Source of the DNA: a virus | Virus record (IMG/VR): IMGVR_UViG_3300037963_004589 | Location: 17,935-72,465 of that record | Direction: 5' to 3' (one strand) | Length of the DNA stretch: 54,531 nucleotides | Part shown: positions 7,946-16,292 of the stretch, piece after piece | How positions within the stretch are numbered: the first letter of the stretch is position 1 | How the letters are laid out: each line of letters begins with the position of its first letter | Program-made: the position numbers and the translations under genes | Notes under the pieces: model-generated | Database searches by the model: none | What the model saw: the letters and a program-made list of their open reading frames with translations, nothing else | Told to the model about the DNA's origin: nothing

Positions 7946-8275
7946 TTAAAAATAATCATTAGAAGTTTCAGAGTCTGCAAACCCATTACCAAAACCTTCT
8001 GGGTCTACATCATGATTTTCTGGTATTGGTATAGAAGCTAAACCATTTGCACCCTCTAATCGTGTAGAAGTAAAGTTTGATGGTGTTGGAAAGTTACTAT
8101 TTGCTCCATCAACTTTACCAGCCAAACCATCTACAGCTGCTGAAACTTCATCTACTGATGTAGTTTGACCAGAGTAAGATTGGCCTTTTGTTGGTGCAAC
8201 ATACTCAGCTTCACCATTTATTGCATATCTTGAACCACCCTGCATAAATTTAAGTTTTAGTCCTTCATCTGCCAT
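7946..8275 (-). CDS. Small hypothetical head-region protein
   Basis: Not recognised. A 109-aa, low-complexity, Gly/Ser/Asn-rich acidic protein with no membrane segment or catalytic motif. AGAGGAGAA lies before ATG 8275, two bases after the protease gene. Placement directly after gp21 suggests a prohead or capsid-accessory function, for example decoration, but nothing in the sequence proves it. Confidence 0.65.
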   Translation of the reverse strand: MADEGLKLKFMQGGSRYAINGEAEYVAPTKGQSYSGQTTSVDEVSAAVDGLAGKVDGANSNFPTPSNFTSTRLEGANGLASIPIPENHDVDPEGFGNGFADSETSNDYF

Positions 8276-8277
8276 TT

Positions 8278-8895
8278 TTATTCTCCTCTAATTATCTTGT
8301 TGATTATATCTTCGGATTTACAATACTTACCACAAGTTCTTCCTTGTGGTTGTGTTTTATCCACACTCTCTTGAATTGGGTGTAAAAATGCACCATGTGT
8401 AGATGGATTACTTACAAAATCAAAAGCTATGAGTTCAAAATCATCACCAACTTTCATAACTTGTCCATCTGCTTCGTTTACTGCTTCAACACTTCCCATA
8501 CCACGAGAAGATATCCCCAATTTTATCCCATTCTTAAATAATTCTCTTAAAATATTACCACTTGGTGTGGTTAAAATTTCTACTGTACCTAATAAATTAT
8601 CACCTTCAAAATGCATTTCAGTAACATTATGAGATACATTTTGAAGATTTACAACCGAACTATCTGGATGGTCTAACTCTCCCATTGCTCGATTTTGTTT
8701 TATAAACCCCTCGTCATAATTCTTTGCTTCTCTTTGTAAAATCTCCATTGGATAAACTCTTCCATTTTGATTTTTTGCATCTGCTCGTTGTAATACACCC
8801 TTAACAACTAACTTACCATTGTTTTCTTTCATGGATTCGTTAATTTGTTCAGGTGCAATTTCAAATGGTATATAATCTACAATTAAACTTTTCAT
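8278..8895 (-). CDS. 21: Prohead maturation protease, T4 gp21 family
   Basis: Serine protease inside the prohead that clips scaffold, capsid and internal proteins after [L/I]-x-E. The 205-aa product shows the family landmarks G-E-L-D-H-P (His76) and G-I-S-S-R-G-M-G-S-V (Ser129/130), the probable His-Ser catalytic pair, plus the V-L-Q-R-A-D-A-K-N-Q-N-G-R-V-Y-P stretch. It has candidate self-processing sites near both ends: I-N-E20 before S and I-Q-E before S-V-D-K. AAGGAT precedes ATG 8895. In T4 it directly precedes gp22; here eight genes lie between. Confidence 0.93.
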   Translation of the reverse strand: MKSLIVDYIPFEIAPEQINESMKENNGKLVVKGVLQRADAKNQNGRVYPMEILQREAKNYDEGFIKQNRAMGELDHPDSSVVNLQNVSHNVTEMHFEGDNLLGTVEILTTPSGNILRELFKNGIKLGISSRGMGSVEAVNEADGQVMKVGDDFELIAFDFVSNPSTHGAFLHPIQESVDKTQPQGRTCGKYCKSEDIINKIIRGE

Positions 8896-9146
8896 TATTT
8901 TATCCTTTTTACTATACCAACAATATTCTTCATGAATTTAGTTACGGTATTCTTGTAATCTTTCATTACTTCATCACCAAGTTTTTTATCTTTTTCTAAA
9001 GCCATTACAAACTGATACATTGATAATCGAAAACTTGCCTCTTCTGTCATTAGTTTTTTTAATCGAGATTTAAGTAATGGTTTATCCACTTCATTCAAAG
9101 TATTTACTTCTAAAATTTTTGAATAATATTTGTCTAAAATTTTCAT
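8895..9146 (-). CDS. Small head-region protein
   Basis: Not recognised. An 83-aa helical, basic protein. The open frame extends upstream to 9281, but that would overlap the preceding gene by 134 nt. ATG 9146, one base after the preceding stop codon, is the natural start, although its RBS is weak and coupling is likely. It contains L-N-E and M-T-E-E before A, possible protease sites. Its position between portal and protease corresponds to T4 genes 67/68, which encode small core proteins, but similarity is not visible. Confidence 0.6.
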   Translation of the reverse strand: MKILDKYYSKILEVNTLNEVDKPLLKSRLKKLMTEEASFRLSMYQFVMALEKDKKLGDEVMKDYKNTVTKFMKNIVGIVKRIK

Positions 9147-9147
9147 A

Positions 9148-9942
9148 TTAAACTTTTTTAACGAACCTATGTAAACCAAAACCTGAACCTGGAACTTTAG
9201 TAAATCCAAGTCTTTTAAATTCATCTTCATATGCTTGTTGAAGTTCACCGTATGATAATTTATCAAATGCATCTTGACCAATGTTTTTTATCACATTGTT
9301 TCTTACCTCACGAGAATCATCAGCTGTAGCAGGTTCGGTTTTATCCTTTGGTTCTGCTTTTGGTTCTGCTTTTGGTTCTTGTTTTGGTTCTTGTTTTGGT
9401 TTAATTTTACTTGATGATGATTTAACATATCTACTTGTCATAACTTTTAAATCATCCTTAATATTTTGTATAGTGTCTAAAAGATATTCTTCTTCCTCTT
9501 CATCACCACTTCCGTATGCTACTTGTAAATCATCTTCTGTATATTTCCAAGTTTTTAGTAAATCATTTATTTCTTCTTCATCTGCAGCATCTAAATTTAA
9601 ATCTTTTTCGTTGGCATCTAACCAATCTTCATAATCATGTGGTGAATCTAAATAACTTTCATAATCTTCTATAGGAATGGATTCTTCATCATCACCAGGT
9701 TGAGTAATAGTTGCACCATCAACATCTCTTTCAAAATCTGTTATCTTTTGAGATTGAGTCTCATCATCACTATCATCACCATCAGCTTCTGGTTCCTCGT
9801 AATCACCAGATTTTAAAGCTTTCTCGTAGTTATCTTGATTTGTAAAATGTACTACTTTACCACCACCCTTTGGTTTTAGTTTAGCATCAAAATCCTTTTC
9901 ATTCATTAAAGCATATAGTTCTTCTAAATACTTATCATTCAT
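9148..9942 (-). CDS. Acidic head-core-like protein
   Basis: A 264-aa protein with a strongly acidic centre (about residues 48-165, many D-D-E and E-E-E-E runs), then a short P-K-Q-E-P / P-K-A-E-P repeat linker and a small C-terminal domain (about 205-264) ending G-F-G-L-H-R-F-V-K-K-V. Acidic composition and location between portal and protease fit a prohead-core role comparable with T4 gp67/gp68, but no direct family match is seen. TAGGAAAA precedes ATG 9942. Confidence 0.65.
   Translation of the reverse strand: MNDKYLEELYALMNEKDFDAKLKPKGGGKVVHFTNQDNYEKALKSGDYEEPEADGDDSDDETQSQKITDFERDVDGATITQPGDDEESIPIEDYESYLDSPHDYEDWLDANEKDLNLDAADEEEINDLLKTWKYTEDDLQVAYGSGDEEEEEYLLDTIQNIKDDLKVMTSRYVKSSSSKIKPKQEPKQEPKAEPKAEPKDKTEPATADDSREVRNNVIKNIGQDAFDKLSYGELQQAYEDEFKRLGFTKVPGSGFGLHRFVKKV
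9350..9397. repeat. Four tandem 12-bp repeats
   Basis: Two copies of GGTTCTGCTTTT followed by two of GGTTCTTGTTTT (plus strand) encode the K-Q-E-P, K-Q-E-P, K-A-E-P, K-A-E-P linker of the acidic protein at 9148-9942. It is a coding minisatellite that probably separates two domains. Confidence 0.9.
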
Positions 9943-10541
9943 TGTAATTTTCCTACCTTATTAGCCAACTTGACTAATCGTTCTGATATTTTACCTAATG
10001 CCTTATGAGTGGTTTTCCAATAAGAACGAGAATCTACATTTAGTTCATTTTTTAATCTGACATTCATATCGATAAGTTTACTTAACTCAGTTAGTGAATT
10101 TCTAACTTCTCTCATTGAACGACCAATTTTTTGTTTTGGTGTTAAACTTTCATCATTTCTATACTGATGATACTTTCCCTCTTGTACAATTATTTTATGA
10201 CCACCTTTTACTTTAACAACACCATAATCCTTTTTAAAATTTTGTGTACTAGCCCATTTCATGGCTTCCCTACTATTTTTATGAACTGGCCCTTGATATT
10301 TAAAAATTGGACTTTTACCTTCTACTTTAGTGTAACCACTTTTATTTGCTATATCATCTCTTCTATCTTTTTTCTTACCAGTTTTTTTATCCTTACCTGC
10401 AAATGCATAAGGTGTATCATAATAAATTCCTTTACCTACACCACCACCTGCACTTACTGTCGTAGATGCTTCTTCAATTTCTTTTCGAATAAGAGATTTT
10501 AAAAATTCTAAAAATTTAGTTTTACTTACTTTTGTGGACAT
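9939..10541 (-). CDS. Hypothetical head-region protein
   Basis: Not recognised. A 200-aa basic protein with an N-terminal helix rich in leucine (K-F-L-E-F-L-K-S-L-I-R-K-E-I-E-E-A-S), where I-E-E before A fits a prohead-protease site. A Gly/Tyr/Lys-rich middle follows, then a helical C-terminus. The frame opens at TTG 10547, but ATG 10541 has AGGAA 8 nt upstream and is chosen. It overlaps its upstream neighbour by 20 nt and the downstream gene by 4 nt, so it is co-transcribed and coupled. Confidence 0.65.
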   Translation of the reverse strand: MSTKVSKTKFLEFLKSLIRKEIEEASTTVSAGGGVGKGIYYDTPYAFAGKDKKTGKKKDRRDDIANKSGYTKVEGKSPIFKYQGPVHKNSREAMKWASTQNFKKDYGVVKVKGGHKIIVQEGKYHQYRNDESLTPKQKIGRSMREVRNSLTELSKLIDMNVRLKNELNVDSRSYWKTTHKALGKISERLVKLANKVGKLQ

Positions 10542-11382
10542 TACCAAGTTCCTTTACTAACTCATAATATCTCATAAGAGAAACAACATGAGAATCTTTT
10601 ACAAACTTTCCACCAATTGCAGTATCAGTATGTTTGATTGCCTCTGTTAATTTAATTTTTGTGAGCTTATCATCTACTTTGTTTAAATGTTTTTTAAGTT
10701 GTTTTTTAACTTTTTTAACTTCAGAATTAATAAACTCTCTTAATGAATTTGTGTTTGATATGTTATTGATATATTCTCTAAGTAGAGTTTTTTGAGATTC
10801 ATTTAGATTACTATATTTTTTATTAAATTTATCAACTAATAATTGATACGCCAATAATCTAACATCTTCTGATTCAGTAGTTAATTTTACTTCTATATCT
10901 TTTTTAAGTTGTTTTTTAGTAACATTATTACAGATATGTTCTATCAAAGTAATTTGAGAATCAGTTTCTTCTATCGGTGCTATATTATTATTTTCAAATA
11001 TATTGTAAATAGATGCCAATACTTTGTAATTATTTATTCGCACATTGAAAAAATTATTTACATTATAATTTTCTTTAATCACTTTGATTAAATTAAATTT
11101 TTCACTTTTAAGTCTACGATTAGAAAGTTTACTACGATTTTTAAGTACTGCTTCAACTAACATTTTAGCTTGATTAGAATTTTTGTATTTTTTTTCTAAT
11201 AATACTTTGTATAACTGATACTCCTTTCCAAGTTCTGTATTCTCATTGAAGAAACTTTTCAAAACATTAATTGCTTCTTGCTTTTTAGAATCGTTAATCA
11301 CATCAACGGTTATTTGTCGAGTTAGTAACTCAAACAATAGGCCCGTATTTTTAATTTTATTGTGCTTTTTAACTTTTGACAT
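10522..11382 (-). CDS. Helical protein next to portal gene
   Basis: A 286-aa, Lys/Asn-rich, almost wholly helical protein with N-terminal N-T-G-L-L-F-E-L-L-T-R-Q-I-T. This opening resembles a conserved protein of unknown role that I recall from marine T4-like phages. ATG 11382, not the TTG at 11385, is chosen because GGAG lies 6 nt upstream of the ATG. The conserved octamer lies about 34 nt upstream, so a new transcript may begin here. A role in prohead core or portal-connected assembly is inferred from position only. Confidence 0.65.
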   Translation of the reverse strand: MSKVKKHNKIKNTGLLFELLTRQITVDVINDSKKQEAINVLKSFFNENTELGKEYQLYKVLLEKKYKNSNQAKMLVEAVLKNRSKLSNRRLKSEKFNLIKVIKENYNVNNFFNVRINNYKVLASIYNIFENNNIAPIEETDSQITLIEHICNNVTKKQLKKDIEVKLTTESEDVRLLAYQLLVDKFNKKYSNLNESQKTLLREYINNISNTNSLREFINSEVKKVKKQLKKHLNKVDDKLTKIKLTEAIKHTDTAIGGKFVKDSHVVSLMRYYELVKELGNVHKSK

Positions 11383-11415
11383 CAAACACTCCGTATTTTA
11401 GTAAATTCATTCATA

Positions 11416-11423
11416 TATAAATA
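11416..11423 (-). promoter_or_regulatory. Conserved intergenic octamer (copy 4 of 5)
   Basis: TATAAATA on the plus strand (in ATATATAAATATAA) lies in the 61-bp gap 11383-11443 between the portal stop and the next start. On the transcribed strand it reads TTATATTTATATAT and ends 33 nt before ATG 11382, with GGAG in between. This is the best-spaced promoter candidate of the set. Confidence 0.45.
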
Positions 11424-11443
11424 TAAAAACTTCAAATAATTGA

Positions 11444-13240
11444 CTATTTATCCTTCTTGAAATCTTGGTATTCTGTAGATATCTCATCACTATCCATAGT
11501 TTCTTTTAATATTTCTTTGGCTTTATTACCAAATGATTTTTTTAAACCATCATAATGTGCCAATGCAATAGGTATTTTTGGTCTACCAAGTGGGTCTCTA
11601 CCTCTTGCACTACCATCCTTGCCGTATTTTGATACTTCCTTTGGTCGTCCTGCACCTTCAAATCCACCTTCTGGTGCACCACCCTCATCATCTAACTCGT
11701 GACCAGTTCTACCCATAGCTAAATCAGATGGGGTTCCTTGTGATGAACCAGTTTTTGCTGGGTCATTACCTTCCATTTCAATCTGTGAATACCTAAACTT
11801 TGTTTTTTGGTCATGAACTATTTCATCATCTATTTTTTTAATTTCATCATCAGAAAAATTAAATATGTTTTTATAAACCCACTCAGTACTCATTAAATTA
11901 GCATCTTTCATATCGCGTGCAATATTTACTTTGTTACCCCATAATTCTAACTTTTCTTGTTCGTATATTGTAGATGGATTTGTAAGTTTTAATTCAAAAT
12001 TAACAAGTTCTGCATCACTATACCCTTGTGAATATAGATGTACAACTGCAACTTTAGTCAACTCACTAACCAATATCCGCTGTACTCGTTCAATTGTTCT
12101 TGCAAACCTTACATCTTCTGCAGCTAGTGTTGCTTTACTACCCAATCCCTCTTCATACCCAAGAAATGCTTTTGGAACATGAAGTGCTGCTAATAAACGA
12201 TTTTTTAGATACTCAATATCCTCCGTAGTTTCATATTGCATACCAGGTAATGATTCTATCTGTGTTCCACTATCACCACCTCGGACTGGCATGAAGAAAT
12301 CTTCTGTTAAATTCTGTATATTGAACTTCAAATTATAATCACCAGTAGTATCATCCATAAATGGTACTTTCTTCATCTTATTGATAATTCGTTGCATATA
12401 GTTATCAACTTCATTTGGTGGTATATTTCCAATATCAATTTTAAAAACTCTCTTTTCAGGTGCTCTCATAATTCTATGTATCAACATAGCATCTTCCATA
12501 AGAGTTATTTGTTTCCAAACTTTACGAGCACTTTCTAACATACTCTTACCATAAGGTAAAAGATTACTATCACTTGCCAATCTAAAATGTGCAATTTGAA
12601 AGTTTTCAAATTCAATTTTATTTTGATTAGAAGACCGTGCAAAATATGGATGTTGTTGTTCAACTGCATCTAAATAAAATTTTACATAGTACGGATTTTC
12701 TGGTTCTTCTCCTTCTGAACGAATTAATTCATAGGGTGATATTGGAACTACATTAGTAACACCATATTTATCCTTAACATCCAAGAATAAAAAGAAATCA
12801 CCATATTTACATAGGTTACGAGTCCAAGGCCAAAGGTTAAATTCAATATTCATAATGTCATAAAAAAGATTATGTAATATTTCCTTTACTTGTTTATTAT
12901 CACTTTGAATTTCTAAAACTTCACCATATGGATTTTTCATTGTACATTCATCCGAGTAAATATCTAATGCAGATGCGATTATAGAATCACTTTCCATAGA
13001 TTCATAGTCTTTAAATAAACCATTTCTTGCTGCTTGTAATTGTGCATAAGATGAGTACCCACTATTTACTAATTCTAAACCACTATGTAATTTAGAGTAT
13101 CTATCTACAAGGTGGGATTTTGTAGTAGCTTGTAATTGTTCAGTATCTGCAATTTTAAGTTTTTTACCACCTACATTTCTTACAATTACATTTGTACTGA
13201 ATAATCGTTTTAATCTACCAAATAATGTTTTATCGGCCAT
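11444..13240 (-). CDS. 20: Portal vertex protein, T4 gp20 family
   Basis: Dodecameric ring at one head vertex through which DNA is packaged, and to which the tail attaches. The 598-aa product contains typical gp20 stretches: Y-E-S-M-E-S-D-S-I-I-A-S-A-L-D-I-Y-S-D-E, then R-A-P-E-K-R-V-F-K-I-D-I-G-N, then E-D-F-F-M-P-V-R-G-G, then L-L-A-A-L-H-V-P-K-A-F-L-G-Y-E-E. It is somewhat longer than T4 gp20 (524 aa) because of a Gly-rich C-terminus. GAGGT precedes ATG 13240. It starts 11 nt after the terminase gene, whereas T4 carries the sheath and tube genes between the two. Confidence 0.95.
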   Translation of the reverse strand: MADKTLFGRLKRLFSTNVIVRNVGGKKLKIADTEQLQATTKSHLVDRYSKLHSGLELVNSGYSSYAQLQAARNGLFKDYESMESDSIIASALDIYSDECTMKNPYGEVLEIQSDNKQVKEILHNLFYDIMNIEFNLWPWTRNLCKYGDFFLFLDVKDKYGVTNVVPISPYELIRSEGEEPENPYYVKFYLDAVEQQHPYFARSSNQNKIEFENFQIAHFRLASDSNLLPYGKSMLESARKVWKQITLMEDAMLIHRIMRAPEKRVFKIDIGNIPPNEVDNYMQRIINKMKKVPFMDDTTGDYNLKFNIQNLTEDFFMPVRGGDSGTQIESLPGMQYETTEDIEYLKNRLLAALHVPKAFLGYEEGLGSKATLAAEDVRFARTIERVQRILVSELTKVAVVHLYSQGYSDAELVNFELKLTNPSTIYEQEKLELWGNKVNIARDMKDANLMSTEWVYKNIFNFSDDEIKKIDDEIVHDQKTKFRYSQIEMEGNDPAKTGSSQGTPSDLAMGRTGHELDDEGGAPEGGFEGAGRPKEVSKYGKDGSARGRDPLGRPKIPIALAHYDGLKKSFGNKAKEILKETMDSDEISTEYQDFKKDK

Positions 13241-13251
13241 TTTTTACCTCA

Positions 13252-14820
13252 CTATAAGAGCCATTCTAAAGACTCTTTTTTCTTATTTATTTCCATTTGC
13301 CAAGAATCATTACGATTCTCTTCTGGTGTATACAGACCATCAATGTCTTGCATTCTACTTAAAGTTTTTTTTGTCAATTCAATCCCCTCAGTTCGTAATC
13401 TTAATGCTGTATCACGAACCCACAAACCTATGGCAAATGACATAACTAAATCATCATTATACCCACTCATTGCTTCTGCTCTATTATTGTTATAAATAAA
13501 GGTAAATAATTCATCAATCAATCTACCACTTCTAACAACAACTGCATCTTCTCTAAAAAATTCTTCTAACTTTGCAATAATCAAAGGTCGAGTTTTCATA
13601 GTGGTTGTAAATCCAGCCACCATATTTTTTTCTTGACTTCTATACTTATTAGTCATTTGATGTGCAATATCAATATACTGTAAATCTTTACTCGTATAAA
13701 ATAAATTAGGATAATCCCTATCTATTACTTGTTGTATTGTTGCCCAACCAATATTATTGTTTTCTATAATTAGTAAGGCATCGTTATATTCCGTTGAAAT
13801 ACTGACTAACATATTACCAAAATCTTTAGTACTCATCCTACCCTTGTATTCTGCTACTTGTTCAACACTCTCTACATCTATCACATGAAATGCACTAAAA
13901 TCTTGTGAATCTCCTCTACCCACATCTGCACATACAATATAATCACGAGTATAATTAGGTGGTTCCCATATCCAAATGTTACCATCTATTCCTCTTTTTT
14001 CTAATGGGTCTTTACCATATTTTTTTCTACAATTTTCTAAAACAACACCATCAATTACTGTCGTACCAGAGGTAATAAAATCACAATCACATTCTTGTGC
14101 CGCACCTTGTATGCCTAATAGTTCATCTTGTTCATCTCTCCAAGTTTGACTTCTATCAGGATGTACAGTCCAATGAAGTTTGATATCATTGAACATTCCT
14201 CTACCCTCTTCTGCTTGTACCCAAGTTTGATGGAACCAATTACCTACACCATTAGGTGTGGACAGTGCAATACAACTACCACCTGTTGTAAGTGTTTGTT
14301 GTGATGCAGTCCATATATCATCTATCTTATCGATAAATGCAGCTTCATCCAAAACTAACAATGATAATGCTTCAGAACGAGCAGCTTCTGGTCCACTTGC
14401 ACTTGCTTTTATTTGTGAACCATTTACATATCGTAATGATAATTTATTATCCTCAGTACACTTTTGTTTTAACCAAGAGGGTAAGTTGGCATGCATTACT
14501 CGTACCTTAGTAACAAGATTTTTAGCTGTATCTTGTTTTGTTGCAATTACCAATATGTTTTTATCTTGATGAAATGTCATTAACCACAAAGAATAACCTG
14601 CAGTTAGAGTACTAATACCTAACTGACGAGCTTTTAATATAATGTTAAATCGTTCTTTGTTAAATTCTTGGATTGTTTTTTCTTGAAAATCATACAAACT
14701 AAATGGAATCTTACCCTTAATCGGATGTTGAATCATACAATACTTTTTTAAAAAGTAGACAGGGTCTTTAGCACTTTTTATATACTCTTGTTTAATTACT
14801 TCTTTTATTTGAGTAGCCAT
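13252..14820 (-). CDS. 17: Terminase large subunit, T4 gp17 family
   Basis: ATP-driven DNA packaging motor and genome-cutting nuclease. The 522-aa product shows a Walker A-like K-A-R-Q-L-G-I-S-T at 63-71, Walker B L-S-L-L-V-L-D-E-A-A-F with D158/E159, a coupling motif around T-A-S-Q-Q-T (171-176), and the RNase-H-fold nuclease region with D299 in C-A-D-V-G-R-G-D, an I-I-E-N-N stretch and a late N-D-D-L-V-M-S acidic motif. It is shorter than T4 gp17 (610 aa). Its ATG overlaps the upstream stop (TAATG). No obvious small terminase is adjacent. Confidence 0.95.
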   Translation of the reverse strand: MATQIKEVIKQEYIKSAKDPVYFLKKYCMIQHPIKGKIPFSLYDFQEKTIQEFNKERFNIILKARQLGISTLTAGYSLWLMTFHQDKNILVIATKQDTAKNLVTKVRVMHANLPSWLKQKCTEDNKLSLRYVNGSQIKASASGPEAARSEALSLLVLDEAAFIDKIDDIWTASQQTLTTGGSCIALSTPNGVGNWFHQTWVQAEEGRGMFNDIKLHWTVHPDRSQTWRDEQDELLGIQGAAQECDCDFITSGTTVIDGVVLENCRKKYGKDPLEKRGIDGNIWIWEPPNYTRDYIVCADVGRGDSQDFSAFHVIDVESVEQVAEYKGRMSTKDFGNMLVSISTEYNDALLIIENNNIGWATIQQVIDRDYPNLFYTSKDLQYIDIAHQMTNKYRSQEKNMVAGFTTTMKTRPLIIAKLEEFFREDAVVVRSGRLIDELFTFIYNNNRAEAMSGYNDDLVMSFAIGLWVRDTALRLRTEGIELTKKTLSRMQDIDGLYTPEENRNDSWQMEINKKKESLEWLL

Positions 14821-15203
14821 TAATTAACTAACTGTCCTGCTAAATTTACTGATATTGCAGTAGAACCCACACCATATACAAACCATATCCATTTGTTTTC
14901 ATACCATTTTGGTTTTACAAGTTTTACTTTTTTCTCTAAAAGTTCGTTTGTATCTTTTAATAATTGAATTTGTAGTGATGTTTTATCAATAATGATAGAA
15001 TCTTTATAAGAGTTTTCTTCAAGTTTTTGTACTATTAACTCCAAATCACTTATTATGATTTGATTACTACTATCTGCTTTCTCTAATCTTTGTAAATTTT
15101 GTGCCCAAGTAATAACTTCTGATTCAGGTATACTTACCATTTTTTGACTTCTAACCATAGATATAGCAAAAAAGATTATTAAAAAATATTTTAATATTTT
15201 CAT
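14820..15203 (-). CDS. Membrane protein with signal sequence and C-terminal TM
   Basis: A 127-aa protein with an N-terminal signal-like hydrophobic stretch (about 2-18, ending M-V-R-S-Q), a central coiled-coil-like region (about 40-95) and a C-terminal hydrophobic segment starting W-I-W-F-V-Y-G-V-G. This topology, with a periplasmic coiled coil between membrane anchors, recalls spanins or other lysis proteins, but there is no lipobox cysteine. An ATG at 15215 is possible, yet GAGG lies 6 nt before ATG 15203, which is chosen. A lysis role is a guess. Confidence 0.6.
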   Translation of the reverse strand: MKILKYFLIIFFAISMVRSQKMVSIPESEVITWAQNLQRLEKADSSNQIIISDLELIVQKLEENSYKDSIIIDKTSLQIQLLKDTNELLEKKVKLVKPKWYENKWIWFVYGVGSTAISVNLAGQLVN

Positions 15204-15214
15204 ACTAAACCTCA

Positions 15215-15499
15215 TTATTTTTTACTAAACTTTTTTAAATACTTTAATGCCTCATCAACATCTTGTATATCAGATACTTCTTGAGCTTTTGCTATTTGTT
15301 TTTTAGTGTTGGTAACTTTTCGTTTGAGGTTAGCAACTTCTTTTTTATTTACTTTTTTTTCCTCTTGAAGTTTTACAACTTCCTTTTCAAGTACCTTCAC
15401 TTCATCATTTTTTTTATCAATAGCTTTATCAAGTTTTTTGATTTCTTCTTTTTTCTTTCCACCAAAAAATAGATTTATTATGAAATCAATTATTCCCAT
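15215..15499 (-). CDS. Small coiled-coil protein
   Basis: A 94-aa product. Residues 1-14 (M-G-I-I-D-F-I-I-N-L-F-F-G-G) are hydrophobic and could insert in or lie on a membrane. The rest is a long Lys/Glu heptad coiled coil (about 16-80). AGGAG lies 7 nt before ATG 15499. The neighbouring membrane protein at 14820 also has a coiled coil, so the two may pair, for example in lysis. No family is recognised. Confidence 0.6.
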   Translation of the reverse strand: MGIIDFIINLFFGGKKKEEIKKLDKAIDKKNDEVKVLEKEVVKLQEEKKVNKKEVANLKRKVTNTKKQIAKAQEVSDIQDVDEALKYLKKFSKK

Positions 15500-15752
15500 T
15501 ATTATCTCCTCGTTTTACACCTACAGAATTTAACATCTCATCAAATGTAAATGATTGTTTATTATTAATATCTTGATGTTCAAGATTCATTAATTTTCTT
15601 ACTATACCAGTATATAATCTAAGTAAATCATCTGTTTCTTTACCACCTATTTTTCTATTATAATCCATTGCTATCTCACCCAATCGAGATGTTAATGCCA
15701 TCAATTCAATCACTACTGATTCGGGTAGTATCAAGTTCTTTTGATTCTTCAT
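15486..15752 (-). CDS. Hypothetical small protein
   Basis: Not recognised. An 88-aa soluble, helical protein (V-I-E-L-M-A-L-T-S-R-L-G-E-I-A-M-D-Y) ending in a Gly/Asn tail. It overlaps its upstream neighbour by 47 nt and its downstream neighbour by 14 nt, typical of a tightly packed late operon. The size would suit a small packaging or adaptor factor, but no motif supports that. Confidence 0.55.
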   Translation of the reverse strand: MKNQKNLILPESVVIELMALTSRLGEIAMDYNRKIGGKETDDLLRLYTGIVRKLMNLEHQDINNKQSFTFDEMLNSVGVKRGDNNGNN

Positions 15753-16284
15753 CTATTGCCTTTTCTAAGTTTGTTATATAGTCTCTTGCTTCTTGAATAA
15801 GTTTATCGAACTCTGCCTCACCCATTTGCCATTGTTCCTTTTCAAGTTCTACTTCTTGAACTCCCACCGAATTAAAGTATTCTGCTTTTCCACCCGTTTC
15901 TTCATACTCATCGATGGTTTGTTTTAAATCTTTTAGATATGCTTTTTTATTTTCATTAATTTTTTTCTTAGCATAAATTTCATACTCACCACTTATCCTA
16001 AGTTTATTTTCCATATCAATATGACAATCCATACAATGATTTGCCATGTTCCAAAATTTTCTATCCAATCTTTTCTTCATTGTCTTTTTACAAGATGGGC
16101 AAAATAATGGCATTCTAACTGATTGCATTATTTTAGATAATCGTGATTCTCTTGTTTTACCGCCAAGGTCTTCTGATTTACCCTCGTATCCTACTTGAAC
16201 ATAATCTTTTGTATGTTCACGACCTGCCATTAAATCTTCAAGAGCTTTGTTTTGTCTATCTTGTTCTTTACTATAGTTTGGCAT
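15706..16284 (-). CDS. Zinc-ribbon-containing phage protein
   Basis: A 192-aa protein with two CxxC pairs, F-C-P-S-C-K-K-T and H-C-M-D-C-H, about 22 residues apart (about 62-87), forming a likely zinc ribbon. A long acidic helical C-terminus follows. AGGAG precedes ATG 16284. It lies two genes upstream of the terminase cluster, where a small terminase or DNA-binding packaging factor would be expected. The zinc ribbon would suit nucleic-acid binding, but it does not look like T4 gp16. Confidence 0.65.
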   Translation of the reverse strand: MPNYSKEQDRQNKALEDLMAGREHTKDYVQVGYEGKSEDLGGKTRESRLSKIMQSVRMPLFCPSCKKTMKKRLDRKFWNMANHCMDCHIDMENKLRISGEYEIYAKKKINENKKAYLKDLKQTIDEYEETGGKAEYFNSVGVQEVELEKEQWQMGEAEFDKLIQEARDYITNLEKAIDEESKELDTTRISSD

Positions 16285-16292
16285 TATAACTC

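Noticed and set aside
9147-9281. N-terminal extension of the gene at 8895-9146
   Set aside because: The longer frame would overlap the upstream gene by 134 nt, while ATG 9146 lies one base after that gene's stop codon.
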